A program made the position numbers and the translations under genes. This document shows, one piece after another, positions 7,807 to 17,143 of a stretch of DNA of 64,000 nt (within the stretch, counting starts at the first letter, position 1; each line of letters opens with the position of its first letter). The DNA is from Pseudozobellia thermophila (GTDB taxonomy: Bacteria > Bacteroidota > Bacteroidia > Flavobacteriales > Flavobacteriaceae): the NCBI RefSeq assembly GCF_900141855.1, contig NZ_FQYU01000002.1, positions 930,001 to 994,000 on the forward strand, given 5' to 3'. Under the pieces are notes generated by a model, which saw only the letters and a program-made list of their open reading frames with translations, was not told the DNA's origin and made no database searches.

Positions 7807-10512
7807 TTATTCGACTCTTATCGTTTCAATGGCGTGGTGGCCCAGCTCTAATATCACCTGTGATTCGCCCTTCTTCAGTTCCTCCAGAGGCTCTTCTATT
7901 AAACTAGCCCGTTCCGCCTTTTTGACGGAGGTAAACATGTTGATGGCCGCCGTTACATCTTGGCCATTGGTCTCGTAAGCCCTGATAACCGTAGCCTGCC
8001 CATCTTCAGCCTTCTTTACGGTGGAAATGACAACGTTTTCTTTATCGGTATTAAAAAAGCTGAGCTGTTCAGGCAACATGGTGTCTTTATAAGTGTCGGG
8101 GTCTACCACTACATCGGGCTTTTCGTTGGCCTGTTTACCGAACCGTTGTCCATTTTCCCAACCTTTGGCATGTGAGGTTATACTAAAAGTGAAATGATGA
8201 TCCCCAGTCTGGTGGTAGGTGTTTCCTTCCCAATGGCAACTTTTACGTGAGGCCAAAAGAATGGGCTGTAAAATGGTCTGTTGACTCAGAGAATCAATAG
8301 GGTTGGTCCAGTCGGCGGTAACCACACTCGAACTTAAGGTTACCCCAAACGCCGCATTACTTGCGGATATCCAATTTTCTATCGCCCTCGGATGAATATC
8401 ACGTACCGGGGTGTTATAGAATTCACCTCCCGAGCCCCTTAATTCATCCTTACCAACAGTAACTGTTCCAAACGGAACTTCATAGGTTACCTCTCCATTG
8501 TCCATATTCAAAGGCATGGCCATTCTAAACTCCCTGTATACAACACCATCCCAGTTTAACAAGTCAATATCAAAATCTATTTTCTTGATTGAATTATGGA
8601 ACGTAATTCTCATTTCAACAACGGCTTCCTTCATATTCTGGCGCATCTTATAGGTAGTATACAATGGTCCACTCTCTTCGATCTGCCATTTGGTTTGGCC
8701 CGTAGCCAGCCGGTCAAAAAAGCGCGTGTCCGGTTGCTGTACCTCGGCAAATTCCCCAGCCCCATTACCTTCAGAATGCATTGCGAAGATCTCACCTGCC
8801 ATGAAGCTTTTGGTATCGACGAGTTCTTTTTTCAGCACCTTATCATAAATGCCCTCTAAGCCTCCATTACCGAACTTTACTTTGTAATAAGCGTTTTCAA
8901 AGGTGTCGGTAGTATTTGTAACCGTATTTTGTTGAAACGCCGCAGGTTTCAAATAGAACGTTCTGTAGCCAATGGGCGGAAGTCTTTCCGCCACAAAATG
9001 CACTTCTGCAGATTGTATAAATCCGTTGGGATAATATTTCAATTCCGATAATTGTATAGGTACATTTTCGCCCTTATCTGTATCCAGTTGCAGGTATCGG
9101 GCTTCATTTGGCTGTAAATTGATTGTGAAATTTACCGGATCTGTACGCTCCCAACTTAAACTGTTAAAAACAGCTATTGGGGTCCCATTTTCTTTTTTGA
9201 ACGAAATCTTGCCCGCAATGGCTTTTAAGGATGCCTCCAATATCTTTTCAGCCTCCGTTTTGGCGAAAAGGAATTTTTGTAGAAACAGGTTGTCGGTAAC
9301 ATCGCCTCCCTTACCTCCCCAGCCATGGTCTGGATAAATCTTGGACTCCCAGGCATCGTAAAGTTCCCGTTCCGGATATTTCTTGAATGAACCATCAATA
9401 AGTGCATTGGCCGTCGCAAATTTTTCTGCCTTGGTCATTAGAATATCGCCTTCCCGACTTGCCTTCAACGCCTTATGATGACCTGCCCCATGAATATAGA
9501 CCCAAGTGTTGGGGCGTTCTCCCTTTATCGTCTTTTCAACGGTTGTGGTTTTCATGGCCTCTTCAAAGAATTCTTCCGCGGTCGCATAGTGAAAATTCGG
9601 TAAATTCACCTTGATCCGTTTTTTGCCATCAGCTTCGATATGGGTTATTGCATTCCATTTGTTCGTAAAAGGAACCTGATTCAACACAGGTTTTTGGTCC
9701 CAGATAAATTCATAGTTCAGCATGGCGGGCATCACTCCATTTTTTGGGGATTTGTTGTTGTATATGGTATACCAATCCACCGCATCCTTCGCCATGGTCT
9801 TTACTGCGGCAGAATCAGTTTGCCCCAATAGATTGTAGAACTCCATATAATGGTTGCCGGGACTATAACACAGTACCCTGGAACCGTCCGGCGATTCCCA
9901 ATGGAACAATCCTTTGATGTGTCGGGCAAAAACAAAATTGTTGACCCCGGCCTTGCGAGCCAGTTGTGGCATTTGCATTGTACGCGCAGGCACATCGTTA
10001 TTAAAGTATACATTGGACTCATACCCCCCTAAATGGTCCTTCATCCATTTTTTGCCGAAATAGAACTGACGGGCCAAAGATTCCCCAGAGTACATCCCTT
10101 CATAGGTCTGGACATAGGTTCCCCCAATAGAGATCCTGCCCGCTTTCAAAAAAGTAATGAAGTTTTCCTTTTCTTCAGGATGCCTATGTAAATACTCCAT
10201 GACGATGGATGACTGTTCAATATCCATTTTAAAATCAGGTTCTGCCTTCAGCCGATCCATATAGGGTGTCAACCACAATTTATCGCGATCAATTTTACAT
10301 ATTTCCGGCTCGTTCAACCAGGCAATATCCTCGTGGGTAGTAGTGAACAAAAGTACCTTACCATCCGCTAATGTTGATTTTGATAGGTCTTTTAATAGTT
10401 CGTAAGTTTCCGTATCGCCCTCAAAGGTTTCTTGGGCTGTCACAAACCAGACCCCTAGCATAAGAACATATGCTAGCGATACCGCGTTTTTTATTTTCAA
10501 CAGTATTCTCAT
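7807..10512 (-). CDS. Exported GH38-family alpha-mannosidase-like protein A
   Basis: About 901 residues from ATG 10512; an in-frame TTG at 10518 was rejected as start. A signal peptide (MRILLKIKNAVSLAYVLMLG...VTAQ) precedes the GH38 barrel. Metal-site residues are H60 and D62 in TTTHEDIAWL. The likely nucleophile is D173 in YFNNDVPARTMQMPQL, and HGAGHHKALKASREG probably supplies the second metal His. Typical GH38 enzymes have a QIDPFGHS-like nucleophile loop, so NDVPART marks a divergent subfamily. Two other proteins here share it (24051-26924, 31955-35593), together with DHGWGGKGGD and CHWEGNTYHQTGDHHF. Retaining cleavage of alpha-mannosides is the family activity; the sugar recognised here may differ. 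Confidence 0.85.
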   Translation of the reverse strand: MRILLKIKNAVSLAYVLMLGVWFVTAQETFEGDTETYELLKDLSKSTLADGKVLLFTTTHEDIAWLNEPEICKIDRDKLWLTPYMDRLKAEPDFKMDIEQSSIVMEYLHRHPEEKENFITFLKAGRISIGGTYVQTYEGMYSGESLARQFYFGKKWMKDHLGGYESNVYFNNDVPARTMQMPQLARKAGVNNFVFARHIKGLFHWESPDGSRVLCYSPGNHYMEFYNLLGQTDSAAVKTMAKDAVDWYTIYNNKSPKNGVMPAMLNYEFIWDQKPVLNQVPFTNKWNAITHIEADGKKRIKVNLPNFHYATAEEFFEEAMKTTTVEKTIKGERPNTWVYIHGAGHHKALKASREGDILMTKAEKFATANALIDGSFKKYPERELYDAWESKIYPDHGWGGKGGDVTDNLFLQKFLFAKTEAEKILEASLKAIAGKISFKKENGTPIAVFNSLSWERTDPVNFTINLQPNEARYLQLDTDKGENVPIQLSELKYYPNGFIQSAEVHFVAERLPPIGYRTFYLKPAAFQQNTVTNTTDTFENAYYKVKFGNGGLEGIYDKVLKKELVDTKSFMAGEIFAMHSEGNGAGEFAEVQQPDTRFFDRLATGQTKWQIEESGPLYTTYKMRQNMKEAVVEMRITFHNSIKKIDFDIDLLNWDGVVYREFRMAMPLNMDNGEVTYEVPFGTVTVGKDELRGSGGEFYNTPVRDIHPRAIENWISASNAAFGVTLSSSVVTADWTNPIDSLSQQTILQPILLASRKSCHWEGNTYHQTGDHHFTFSITSHAKGWENGQRFGKQANEKPDVVVDPDTYKDTMLPEQLSFFNTDKENVVISTVKKAEDGQATVIRAYETNGQDVTAAINMFTSVKKAERASLIEEPLEELKKGESQVILELGHHAIETIRVE

Positions 10513-10584
10513 TTTCAAGTTATTGGTAATAGTTTATTTTTATAGACGGAGTAAACCCATTCGATTTTCAAGAGTCATGGCGAA

Positions 10585-13572
10585 TTACCAAACCACATAT
10601 AGCGTTACAAAATCCATGGCCGGTATCATAAGGGAATCATCAATCTTATCCTTAATCGTGTTATCATTTATATCGTAGATACTTACAGATGATGGTTTAT
10701 TTTCGTGCCAATTTAATTTTACCAATTCATCCTTTTTGGAAATCGATCTAATTCTTAAGAGCGCTGATTTTCCATCTGAACTTGGTTTTAAAACACTAGC
10801 CGTAACAGCGGTATTTCCCTCAATGCTCAATATTTGTTGGGGACGGAAATCATCCTTGAGGGAAGAAACCACCAAGGGTCTAAATTGTTCCAGTCCGAAT
10901 CGATTGCTTGAGGCCAAATCTCCCATGGTATTGTATGGAAGGATAGCATATCTAAACACAATAGAGCCCTCTTGGCTTAATGGGAAATTAGTAAACCAAT
11001 GGTTGTTCAAGGCCCAAGAATATATTGTTCCGTTAGGTTCCAAGCTTGATATCCATTGGTTAGAACCACTGGCCGACCCAAGAATATTCGCAGTAATATC
11101 ATTTACCTCAAAAAGCGGTGCATCCAATGATGTCCACGCAACACCGGATTTATCATTGGAAATATCCACCCAACGTTGTGTCGTTATCCAATTTTTATTG
11201 GCCCCTGGAATTTGATCTTTCTCGATCTCCATGGTACCCCAAGGAATATCCGATACCATCTTTGGATTTTCAATATCAAAAGCAAACCCAAAGTGAACAC
11301 CTTCTTTATCGGTAATGGCTATTTTATCGACAGTATTTTTAATTTCAATATGAGCCTGATCTTTGTACAATGTTATTTCACGCAATAAACTATTGCAGCC
11401 TTCGGCTTCCGAGTCAACAGCTATTTTTGCCATAAGGGGTCCATTTTCCAAAATGTGGTACTTAACACTTGTTGTACTCGTTGCTTTATCTGGACTATCA
11501 TCACCATGAAGATATTTGTAAGTATTTACTTTACTATTTCCATGTAGCTTAACAAATTCCTTTCCACCGCGAATTATACTGCCTATATCGCCCGTAATTG
11601 TATCGATACTCACCCGCACTAGCCCATTATCCAAAACATTTTCTTTGGCAATTTTTAGCTTGACCCTATTCTTTTTGTGGCTCAATTTGTACTTTTTTGA
11701 TCCAAATGCCGGAACGTCATTAGCCAGAAAAATTAATTCTCCATTCGATAGTTTTTGTGAACTTATACTATTTCCATCCTCATCCAATACGCTATTGAAA
11801 CCCTTGGCTTGTTCTTTAGGAATCTTGACTATACCTGAACGATTCCAAGATAGCGTATTAAAAACCCCAAAGTTGGAACTTTGCGCTTTCCCTACTGTTG
11901 CCAAAGCTTTATTTAATAAATCATGACTAAGTTTTTCCGCAGATGTGAAATAATCCAGCTTAACTTTCAATATTTCATCGGACAACGGTTGTTCGTTAGG
12001 TGCCATATAGGCCCATGTATGCTCTGTTCCTAAAATCACATTCCTCCATGCTTCATTAAAAATACTGCTTGGCGCCGGTTTTCCCGGTTGTAGCATAGAC
12101 CATAGCGTTTCTGCTTGTACCAATCTTTCTTTTGTGGTTCTGTTCATTGCAGTATATTTGGCGGCTGTTCCCAATCCATCCGTCCAGTATTCCGTAAAAT
12201 CACCCTTCACAATCGGAATTTCATTACCATATTTATCATCAAACGCCTTCATAAAATCTGTTGCACCAGCAATAATCAGATGTGGATAAGCATATTCCGA
12301 ATTCCAACTTTTTACCGCTTCTGGGAGATCGGCATCAATAGGCGTGTTATCTGCCATAGCCCATGACATTGCAAAAATATCAAATGGATAATCAGTAGAA
12401 TCCTCTAATTCTGGCAGTATTTTGTTGATATAACCGTCGATAAAATTTTCCCTGGGGTTTTCGGTCTTCACAATATCAAGAAGTTTTGAAGGGTCTGTTT
12501 GACCAGCCATAGCAGGCCAAAACTGATGCCCTTTAATCAATGCCCCTGGATTATAGCTGCCCGCCTGATAAAAAAGTACTTTATTCTTTCCGCTTTCGTC
12601 GGCCCACCAAAAAGGCTTAAAGCTTTGTTTTATGGATTGACCTACTCTACCTGTGCCATTGTTGAATGAAAATATATATTTAATCCCTTTTTTAACAGCT
12701 ACAGGAATAATTCCCCATGACATCCCAGGAACATCCACTTGTACTAGGGTTTCAATCGGTTTATCCGTAAGTTTCTCGTAATGGGTCTTGAACCGAAAAA
12801 ACTCTATTAGTTCCTCATCACTTGCGGCACTTGTCATAATATTGGCATATCCTGCGTCCAATCGAATATATCCTTTCCTTACACCATCTATTATCTCCCT
12901 TTTTTCCTCCGGGGTCGCATTGCCCAGATACCTTTCAATAGGCCAAAGCACTTCAGGATTCCATAAATAACCTGCACCTTCGGGATAGTTGGCAGTTTCT
13001 TCGGCCAATTCTATACCATTGACAAGATTACGTGAATGAATTATTTCTGCATTTTTCTGGGTATTTGTATACCCGATATCAACATGCGAATGAGGATACA
13101 AATAAATAGTCCATTGTCGTTTTTTGGGAATTGTAATGGTTTTGGAAACATTCAAGCCTGATCCTGAAATTGTTACATCAACTTTGTCATCTGTTGTCAC
13201 CCCAATTCCAGCCGGCAGTAAAAATTTATATTCGGTAATATCCTCGCTTAAATTGAATGTAAAACTCTCCTTTTGACCTAAGGCTTCCAACTCAATCTTA
13301 ACTTTACCTGATTTCCCCTTCTCGTTAAGCACCAGGTTTATCTCCCTGCCTGGATCGCCATTTTTCAAATACCCATAATAGGGTTGTACAATTAACCTCA
13401 ACGCGGCGCTTAACTCAATATCAATCCTACTCTTATCTTGCATTGCCGCAAAATCAGTGTATACCTTTCCCGTAAGATTATTTTCTACCTTGGTTACATC
13501 GACCTGGGATTGTATTGAGTTAGTTGACACCAGTAATATTAGAGCAACTTTTAACCTGAGAATACTTTTCAT
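10585..13572 (-). CDS. Exported GH38-family protein B (different subfamily)
   Basis: About 995 residues from ATG 13572, chosen because it gives a clean signal peptide MKSILRLKVALILLVSTNSI; ATG 13590 is the alternative, and the frame upstream of it only opens with TTG. Residues 24-150 form a beta-rich N-terminal domain. The GH38 barrel follows, with metal-site motif HSHVDIGYTN (H161, H163, D165) and a probable nucleophile D280 in VQVDVPGMSWGIIPV. C-terminal beta-sandwich domains complete the protein. It is distinct from the three HEDIAW/HQDIAW proteins and closer to classic HSHxD GH38 members. The gene is noticeably AT-richer than its neighbours, suggesting a separate history. It reads into GH38 protein A after 72 bp. 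Confidence 0.85.
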   Translation of the reverse strand: MKSILRLKVALILLVSTNSIQSQVDVTKVENNLTGKVYTDFAAMQDKSRIDIELSAALRLIVQPYYGYLKNGDPGREINLVLNEKGKSGKVKIELEALGQKESFTFNLSEDITEYKFLLPAGIGVTTDDKVDVTISGSGLNVSKTITIPKKRQWTIYLYPHSHVDIGYTNTQKNAEIIHSRNLVNGIELAEETANYPEGAGYLWNPEVLWPIERYLGNATPEEKREIIDGVRKGYIRLDAGYANIMTSAASDEELIEFFRFKTHYEKLTDKPIETLVQVDVPGMSWGIIPVAVKKGIKYIFSFNNGTGRVGQSIKQSFKPFWWADESGKNKVLFYQAGSYNPGALIKGHQFWPAMAGQTDPSKLLDIVKTENPRENFIDGYINKILPELEDSTDYPFDIFAMSWAMADNTPIDADLPEAVKSWNSEYAYPHLIIAGATDFMKAFDDKYGNEIPIVKGDFTEYWTDGLGTAAKYTAMNRTTKERLVQAETLWSMLQPGKPAPSSIFNEAWRNVILGTEHTWAYMAPNEQPLSDEILKVKLDYFTSAEKLSHDLLNKALATVGKAQSSNFGVFNTLSWNRSGIVKIPKEQAKGFNSVLDEDGNSISSQKLSNGELIFLANDVPAFGSKKYKLSHKKNRVKLKIAKENVLDNGLVRVSIDTITGDIGSIIRGGKEFVKLHGNSKVNTYKYLHGDDSPDKATSTTSVKYHILENGPLMAKIAVDSEAEGCNSLLREITLYKDQAHIEIKNTVDKIAITDKEGVHFGFAFDIENPKMVSDIPWGTMEIEKDQIPGANKNWITTQRWVDISNDKSGVAWTSLDAPLFEVNDITANILGSASGSNQWISSLEPNGTIYSWALNNHWFTNFPLSQEGSIVFRYAILPYNTMGDLASSNRFGLEQFRPLVVSSLKDDFRPQQILSIEGNTAVTASVLKPSSDGKSALLRIRSISKKDELVKLNWHENKPSSVSIYDINDNTIKDKIDDSLMIPAMDFVTLYVVW

Positions 13573-13591
13573 GTTTTTTATAGAAACCATA

Positions 13592-13711
13592 TTATTTGTT
13601 TTTATTTTTTTGCCTATGCCAAGGGTTACTAATATTGGCTGTATCCTTATACAACATGATGATGGTATATTCTCCCGAGGCAATCTCAATTTCTTCCTTA
13701 TTACTCGTCAT
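13592..13711 (-). pseudogene. Short open frame, possible C-terminal relic of a lost gene
   Basis: A 39-codon frame from ATG 13711 to a TAA at 13592, containing EIEIASGEYTIIMLYKDTA. The composition looks like the last beta-strands of a carbohydrate-active enzyme rather than random sequence. It lies between the GH38 relic at 13812-14012 and the 995-aa GH38 gene, and it runs up against that gene's start. It could be the 3' end left after an internal deletion of the relic's original gene, a leader peptide, or chance. Evidence is weak. Confidence 0.22.
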
Positions 13712-13811
13712 TAGGAAAACAAGTCAAACTTGTTTGATAGAACTATGGTTATAACTAGACCAATCTTATAAATTTCATTTCTCATTTTGTTTGTTTTAAT
13801 TATATATATGC

Positions 13812-14012
13812 TCAAATCCCATGTTGAAAAATCATTTTTTTGAAGAGAGTAGTAGTGAACAATAAAATGCCTCCATCTGCTAACTTAGAGGTTGACAAAC
13901 TCAAAGGAAGCTCAAACGTTTCAGGTGTAGTATCAAAAATTTCTTGTCCTTTTAATTGGTTCATTGAAAGAAAACAGACTACAATTGAAAGCCTATTTAA
14001 ATGTTTGTTCAT
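13812..14012 (-). pseudogene. N-terminal relic of a GH38-family gene
   Basis: 66 codons: a signal peptide (MNKHLNRLSIVVCFLSM) followed by QEIFDTTPETFELPLSLS and TSKLADGGILLFTTT. These align with QETFEGDTETYELL and STLADGKVLLFTTT of GH38 protein A. Similarity stops exactly where the catalytic HEDIAW motif should begin, and the frame ends nine residues later. No continuation of the GH38 barrel was found in the 120 bases downstream. It is therefore the 5' stump of a fifth GH38 gene whose body has been deleted or replaced. The stump lies in the AT-rich segment. A functional small secreted protein is a less likely alternative. Confidence 0.75.
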
Positions 14013-14190
14013 GATATCTCGTTCAATTATTGATTCTTATTTAATTTATTCCATACACTGTTCTATCCAATCAGTTGAAAATGCCATAGAAAGATCATTT
14101 CTATTTTTTTGTACATCCTTATTCTCAAACCTTGATCTTCTTCTGGTGCTTTACATTTGAAATGAACACATTATTGTTGGCAATGATTTA

Positions 14191-15885
14191 TCAATTTGCC
14201 TCAAATACTTGAATTTCCGATACACCCAATCTCATTCCAGGAAGCCACCCAGTAGACGTTTCTGCAATTCCATCTGTGATGGTGAACTTTACCCACTTCA
14301 CCTTTTTTGGCGTGAACTTAATCTCTGTTGGGGTTTTAGCACTGTTTGAAGGGGCTGCGTACATCCATTCCATAGAACCATCACTGAATACAAAATATCC
14401 TTCTTTGGTCCACCGGTCTCCAGCCGGACTATCATATACCCGTATCCAGTCGATTATTTTTTCCTCATCCCACTCTAATTTGATCATGGCTCCTTTTCCT
14501 TCATTGGAAATCCACTCTTTTGTTTTGTCTTTGTCCCCTATATCAATAATGCCATCGATAACGGCCTCGGGCTTGCTATCCTCTTCAGATGAAGTTGCCC
14601 ACACTTTTGCTAGCGGTGCTATGTTTTTTAATTCAAGCTTTATTTCTTGAAATGGTTCATCCTTTAAAACAAAAGCAAGCTCATGCATCGATGCCGCATA
14701 GCGATTTTGATGGGGATTGATGTTCTGAACGCTGTAATTACTTGCAACGGTCATCCATGCACTGGTTCCATCATCATTGATGAACTGGGGTGTTATGTTT
14801 GGAAAGTAAGTTTGAGCCCCCCAATCTTTCATATAATGTATTATTTTATAAGGACCCGTTATCTCATCTGCCTCCCAAAAAATAGTAACATTATAAGGTA
14901 GGTTTTCTTCCGACTCCTTTAATCTACAAGTCATTAGGATATACTTATCCATCTTCGGGAAGTACGTAATACTTTCACTGCCCAGGTGATTGGGCCAATC
15001 TACAATCGGTTTGGCGTTGGCTACCCCCTTCGCCCAGATTGGTTTGCCATTCTTAGTATGCCCTGCAAAAAATTCATAGCTTTCCGCTGTTGTGATACTC
15101 TCGGGATTTGCATCGGTTCTACATAAATAGATGGCATCTCCTTTATCCCAGTTGTTTTGACCCTTTCCCGAACTATATCCATGTGCGCTCAAATAAATGC
15201 GTCCATCTTCAGCCTTGTTATTCTTTGCAAAATTTACCGCATGGACGGTACGAAATTTGGCCTTCCCCTTTTCATTGAAGAAGTTACCATCGGGATCAAT
15301 AGCATTAATCCAATATTGATTTCTCCAATTGGGCTCTGTATTGGCGGTAAAATGGTTCCAGTTTTTCGAATATCTAAACCCATTGAAGTAACCTTCATGA
15401 TTAAAGGCATTATAGGTGCCTATATAGAACACATCATCGACAATAAGACTTACACAAGGGTAATAATTGGCACCACCTGCCCACATCCTTCCCAGATTTT
15501 CAAATTTAAGATTAACGGGATCCTTACCAATCACTTTTGCCTGCCCGACTGCATTAGAACGGATATTTGAATTGGTTGAAAAGCCTTCTATCTGTCCATC
15601 CGTCCAAGTGGAATACAAGTTTCCGTCAGTTGAAGATTGTAGATACCATGTATCAGCAGCGGTATAATTAGCATATCGGCCTGTGAACATGACTTTGGTG
15701 ATATCCTTAGACCGTTCGAAGGGACAATCATCCGGAATTTCGTTTTCCCATTCATAATACGCATAGATTGGACTAATTGCGGGATCCGCTTTATCCCCTT
15801 CACGTTTCGTGTTATCTGTTAATTGGGCAAATGATGCACCTTGAAACACTAAAACAAAAAAGAGTGAGAATAACGAGGTCTTCAT
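14191..15885 (-). CDS. Secreted beta-propeller protein with C-terminal discoidin-like domain
   Basis: 564 residues with a signal peptide (MKTSLFSLFFVLVFQGASFAQ). Residues about 60-410 carry repeated short Trp/Tyr-rich beta-blades (MWAGGANYYPCVSLIVDDVF, DRW/DGW-like turns, and SESITYFPKMDKYILMTCR) resembling DUF4185-type or GH43/GH117-like propellers. The last 150 residues begin NIAPLAKVWATSSEEDSKPEAVIDG, the pattern of F5/8-type C (galactose-binding-like) domains that bind carbohydrate. No catalytic triad could be assigned with confidence. The gene lies 80 bp after the intact UxuA-like gene, probably in the same LacI-controlled transcript. It may be a hydrolase or a glycan-binding protein of the locus. 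Confidence 0.6.
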   Translation of the reverse strand: MKTSLFSLFFVLVFQGASFAQLTDNTKREGDKADPAISPIYAYYEWENEIPDDCPFERSKDITKVMFTGRYANYTAADTWYLQSSTDGNLYSTWTDGQIEGFSTNSNIRSNAVGQAKVIGKDPVNLKFENLGRMWAGGANYYPCVSLIVDDVFYIGTYNAFNHEGYFNGFRYSKNWNHFTANTEPNWRNQYWINAIDPDGNFFNEKGKAKFRTVHAVNFAKNNKAEDGRIYLSAHGYSSGKGQNNWDKGDAIYLCRTDANPESITTAESYEFFAGHTKNGKPIWAKGVANAKPIVDWPNHLGSESITYFPKMDKYILMTCRLKESEENLPYNVTIFWEADEITGPYKIIHYMKDWGAQTYFPNITPQFINDDGTSAWMTVASNYSVQNINPHQNRYAASMHELAFVLKDEPFQEIKLELKNIAPLAKVWATSSEEDSKPEAVIDGIIDIGDKDKTKEWISNEGKGAMIKLEWDEEKIIDWIRVYDSPAGDRWTKEGYFVFSDGSMEWMYAAPSNSAKTPTEIKFTPKKVKWVKFTITDGIAETSTGWLPGMRLGVSEIQVFEAN

Positions 15886-15965
15886 ATTTTTGATTATAAG
15901 CTATTAGTTCAAATGATATTATGTTTATTATGTTCCAAAATACTTTTGAGAACAGTATTGTGTAG

Positions 15966-17030
15966 TCAAGGCCTATCAAGTAATGCCAAGGCCGCTTTCA
16001 TATACCCCATTGCATAAGCCATACCCGCATACCAGGGGGCGTCACAGGTCATTTGTGGGGTGTGATCTGGAATCAATACGCCATCAAAATTGTTCTTCTT
16101 TAAGATCTTTAAAATCTTGAACATATCAATATCTCCTTCATCCACAAAAACCTCTTTATAGTTAGGTACCTTGCCTTTTACATTTCTAAAATGGATATAT
16201 CCAATTTTACCTTGCTCACTATAACTATCAGTAGCATCATATACATTGCCCTCGGTCATTTCAGCAATTGAACCTAAACAGAATTCCAGGTTGTTGGCTG
16301 GACTCGGTTTCATGTCGATCAGTTTCTGGTACATATCGGGTTGGTACACCAGTCTTGGAGTGTTTCTGACATAAGGCATGGGGGGATCATCGGGGTGGGC
16401 CGCCATTTTCACCCCTGCTTCCTCGGCAACGGGCAGGATCCCGTCAAGAAAATACTGCAAGCGATCCCAAAGTTCCCCGTGGTCGATTTTGGGCAAGGTC
16501 CCCTCCGGTGCATTTTCATCGTAGACCATGTTCCAGACCATACCATTGGGAATGGGGGTATCGTCGCCGCCATCCATACCTACGGAAACGGCTTCTCCCC
16601 GGGCATAGGGCCCTTGGTTTCTTGCCGCCACCCCGGCCAATGAAAAATTATAACCAAAGGTGGGGATGCCCGCCTTGCCCACATTGCGAATCAATTGCTT
16701 CAAGTTTTCCATTTGAAGCTCCTTCTTCGGGCCATCCAACAAAATATCGTGCCAATGGGCGGGATCGAAGTTCTCGATGGCCTCCAGTTCCAAGCCATGG
16801 TCGTTGATTTCCCTTTTTATTCGAAGGAGCTCTTCCAACGACCAGATATCATTGGGGTTACCGGCCCTTCCCCAACCCTCTTGCCCCCCAATGGGCTGGT
16901 CGGCGTTGTCTTTGTTATGGCCAAAATAATCGACCAAATGAATGACAAGGTGGGTAGCCCCGCATTGTTTGGCAAAATTGTAGTGCTTCGTATCCAACAT
17001 GTGTTTGTACAGACCAAATCCTAATTTCAT
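15966..17030 (-). CDS. Mannonate dehydratase family enzyme (UxuA-like), metal site intact
   Basis: 354-residue TIM barrel of the UxuA family, which converts D-mannonate to 2-keto-3-deoxy-D-gluconate in the cytoplasm. All four expected metal ligands are present: H212 in AHPDDPP, C251 in FCLGSIAEM, H280 in YIHFRNVKG and D322 in IPDHTPQM. A LacI-type operator sits 84 bp before the ATG (17114-17127), so this gene probably starts a regulated transcript running into the propeller and GH38 genes. GC content falls sharply within the gene: the first two thirds (above about 16350) are GC-rich and the C-terminal third is AT-rich. Dehydration of an aldonic acid is well supported; D-mannonate as the substrate is inferred. 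Confidence 0.85.
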   Translation of the reverse strand: MKLGFGLYKHMLDTKHYNFAKQCGATHLVIHLVDYFGHNKDNADQPIGGQEGWGRAGNPNDIWSLEELLRIKREINDHGLELEAIENFDPAHWHDILLDGPKKELQMENLKQLIRNVGKAGIPTFGYNFSLAGVAARNQGPYARGEAVSVGMDGGDDTPIPNGMVWNMVYDENAPEGTLPKIDHGELWDRLQYFLDGILPVAEEAGVKMAAHPDDPPMPYVRNTPRLVYQPDMYQKLIDMKPSPANNLEFCLGSIAEMTEGNVYDATDSYSEQGKIGYIHFRNVKGKVPNYKEVFVDEGDIDMFKILKILKKNNFDGVLIPDHTPQMTCDAPWYAGMAYAMGYMKAALALLDRP

Positions 17031-17113
17031 TACTGCTATGTTTTAATTGTTATGCGGATCCATTGCAAGACCCTTGTAATTATCTATTTTGTGTACCTAC
17101 TTTGCCCCAACCA

Positions 17114-17127
17114 CTAAATCGGTTTAG
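17114..17127. promoter_or_regulatory. Putative LacI-family operator O1
   Basis: CTAAATCGGTTTAG, an imperfect palindrome with a central CG step typical of LacI-family sites. It lies 84 bp upstream of the uxuA-like gene and matches four further sites at 31899, 35636, 36711 and 36791. The two sites before lacI itself suggest that the regulator at 35677-36699 is the binder. Confidence 0.72.
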
Positions 17128-17143
17128 CGTCCTATTATAATTT

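Noticed and set aside
13573-13689. Upstream extension of GH38 protein B to a TTG at 13689
   Set aside because: It would place non-hydrophobic sequence before an evident signal peptide; ATG 13572 or 13590 are better starts.
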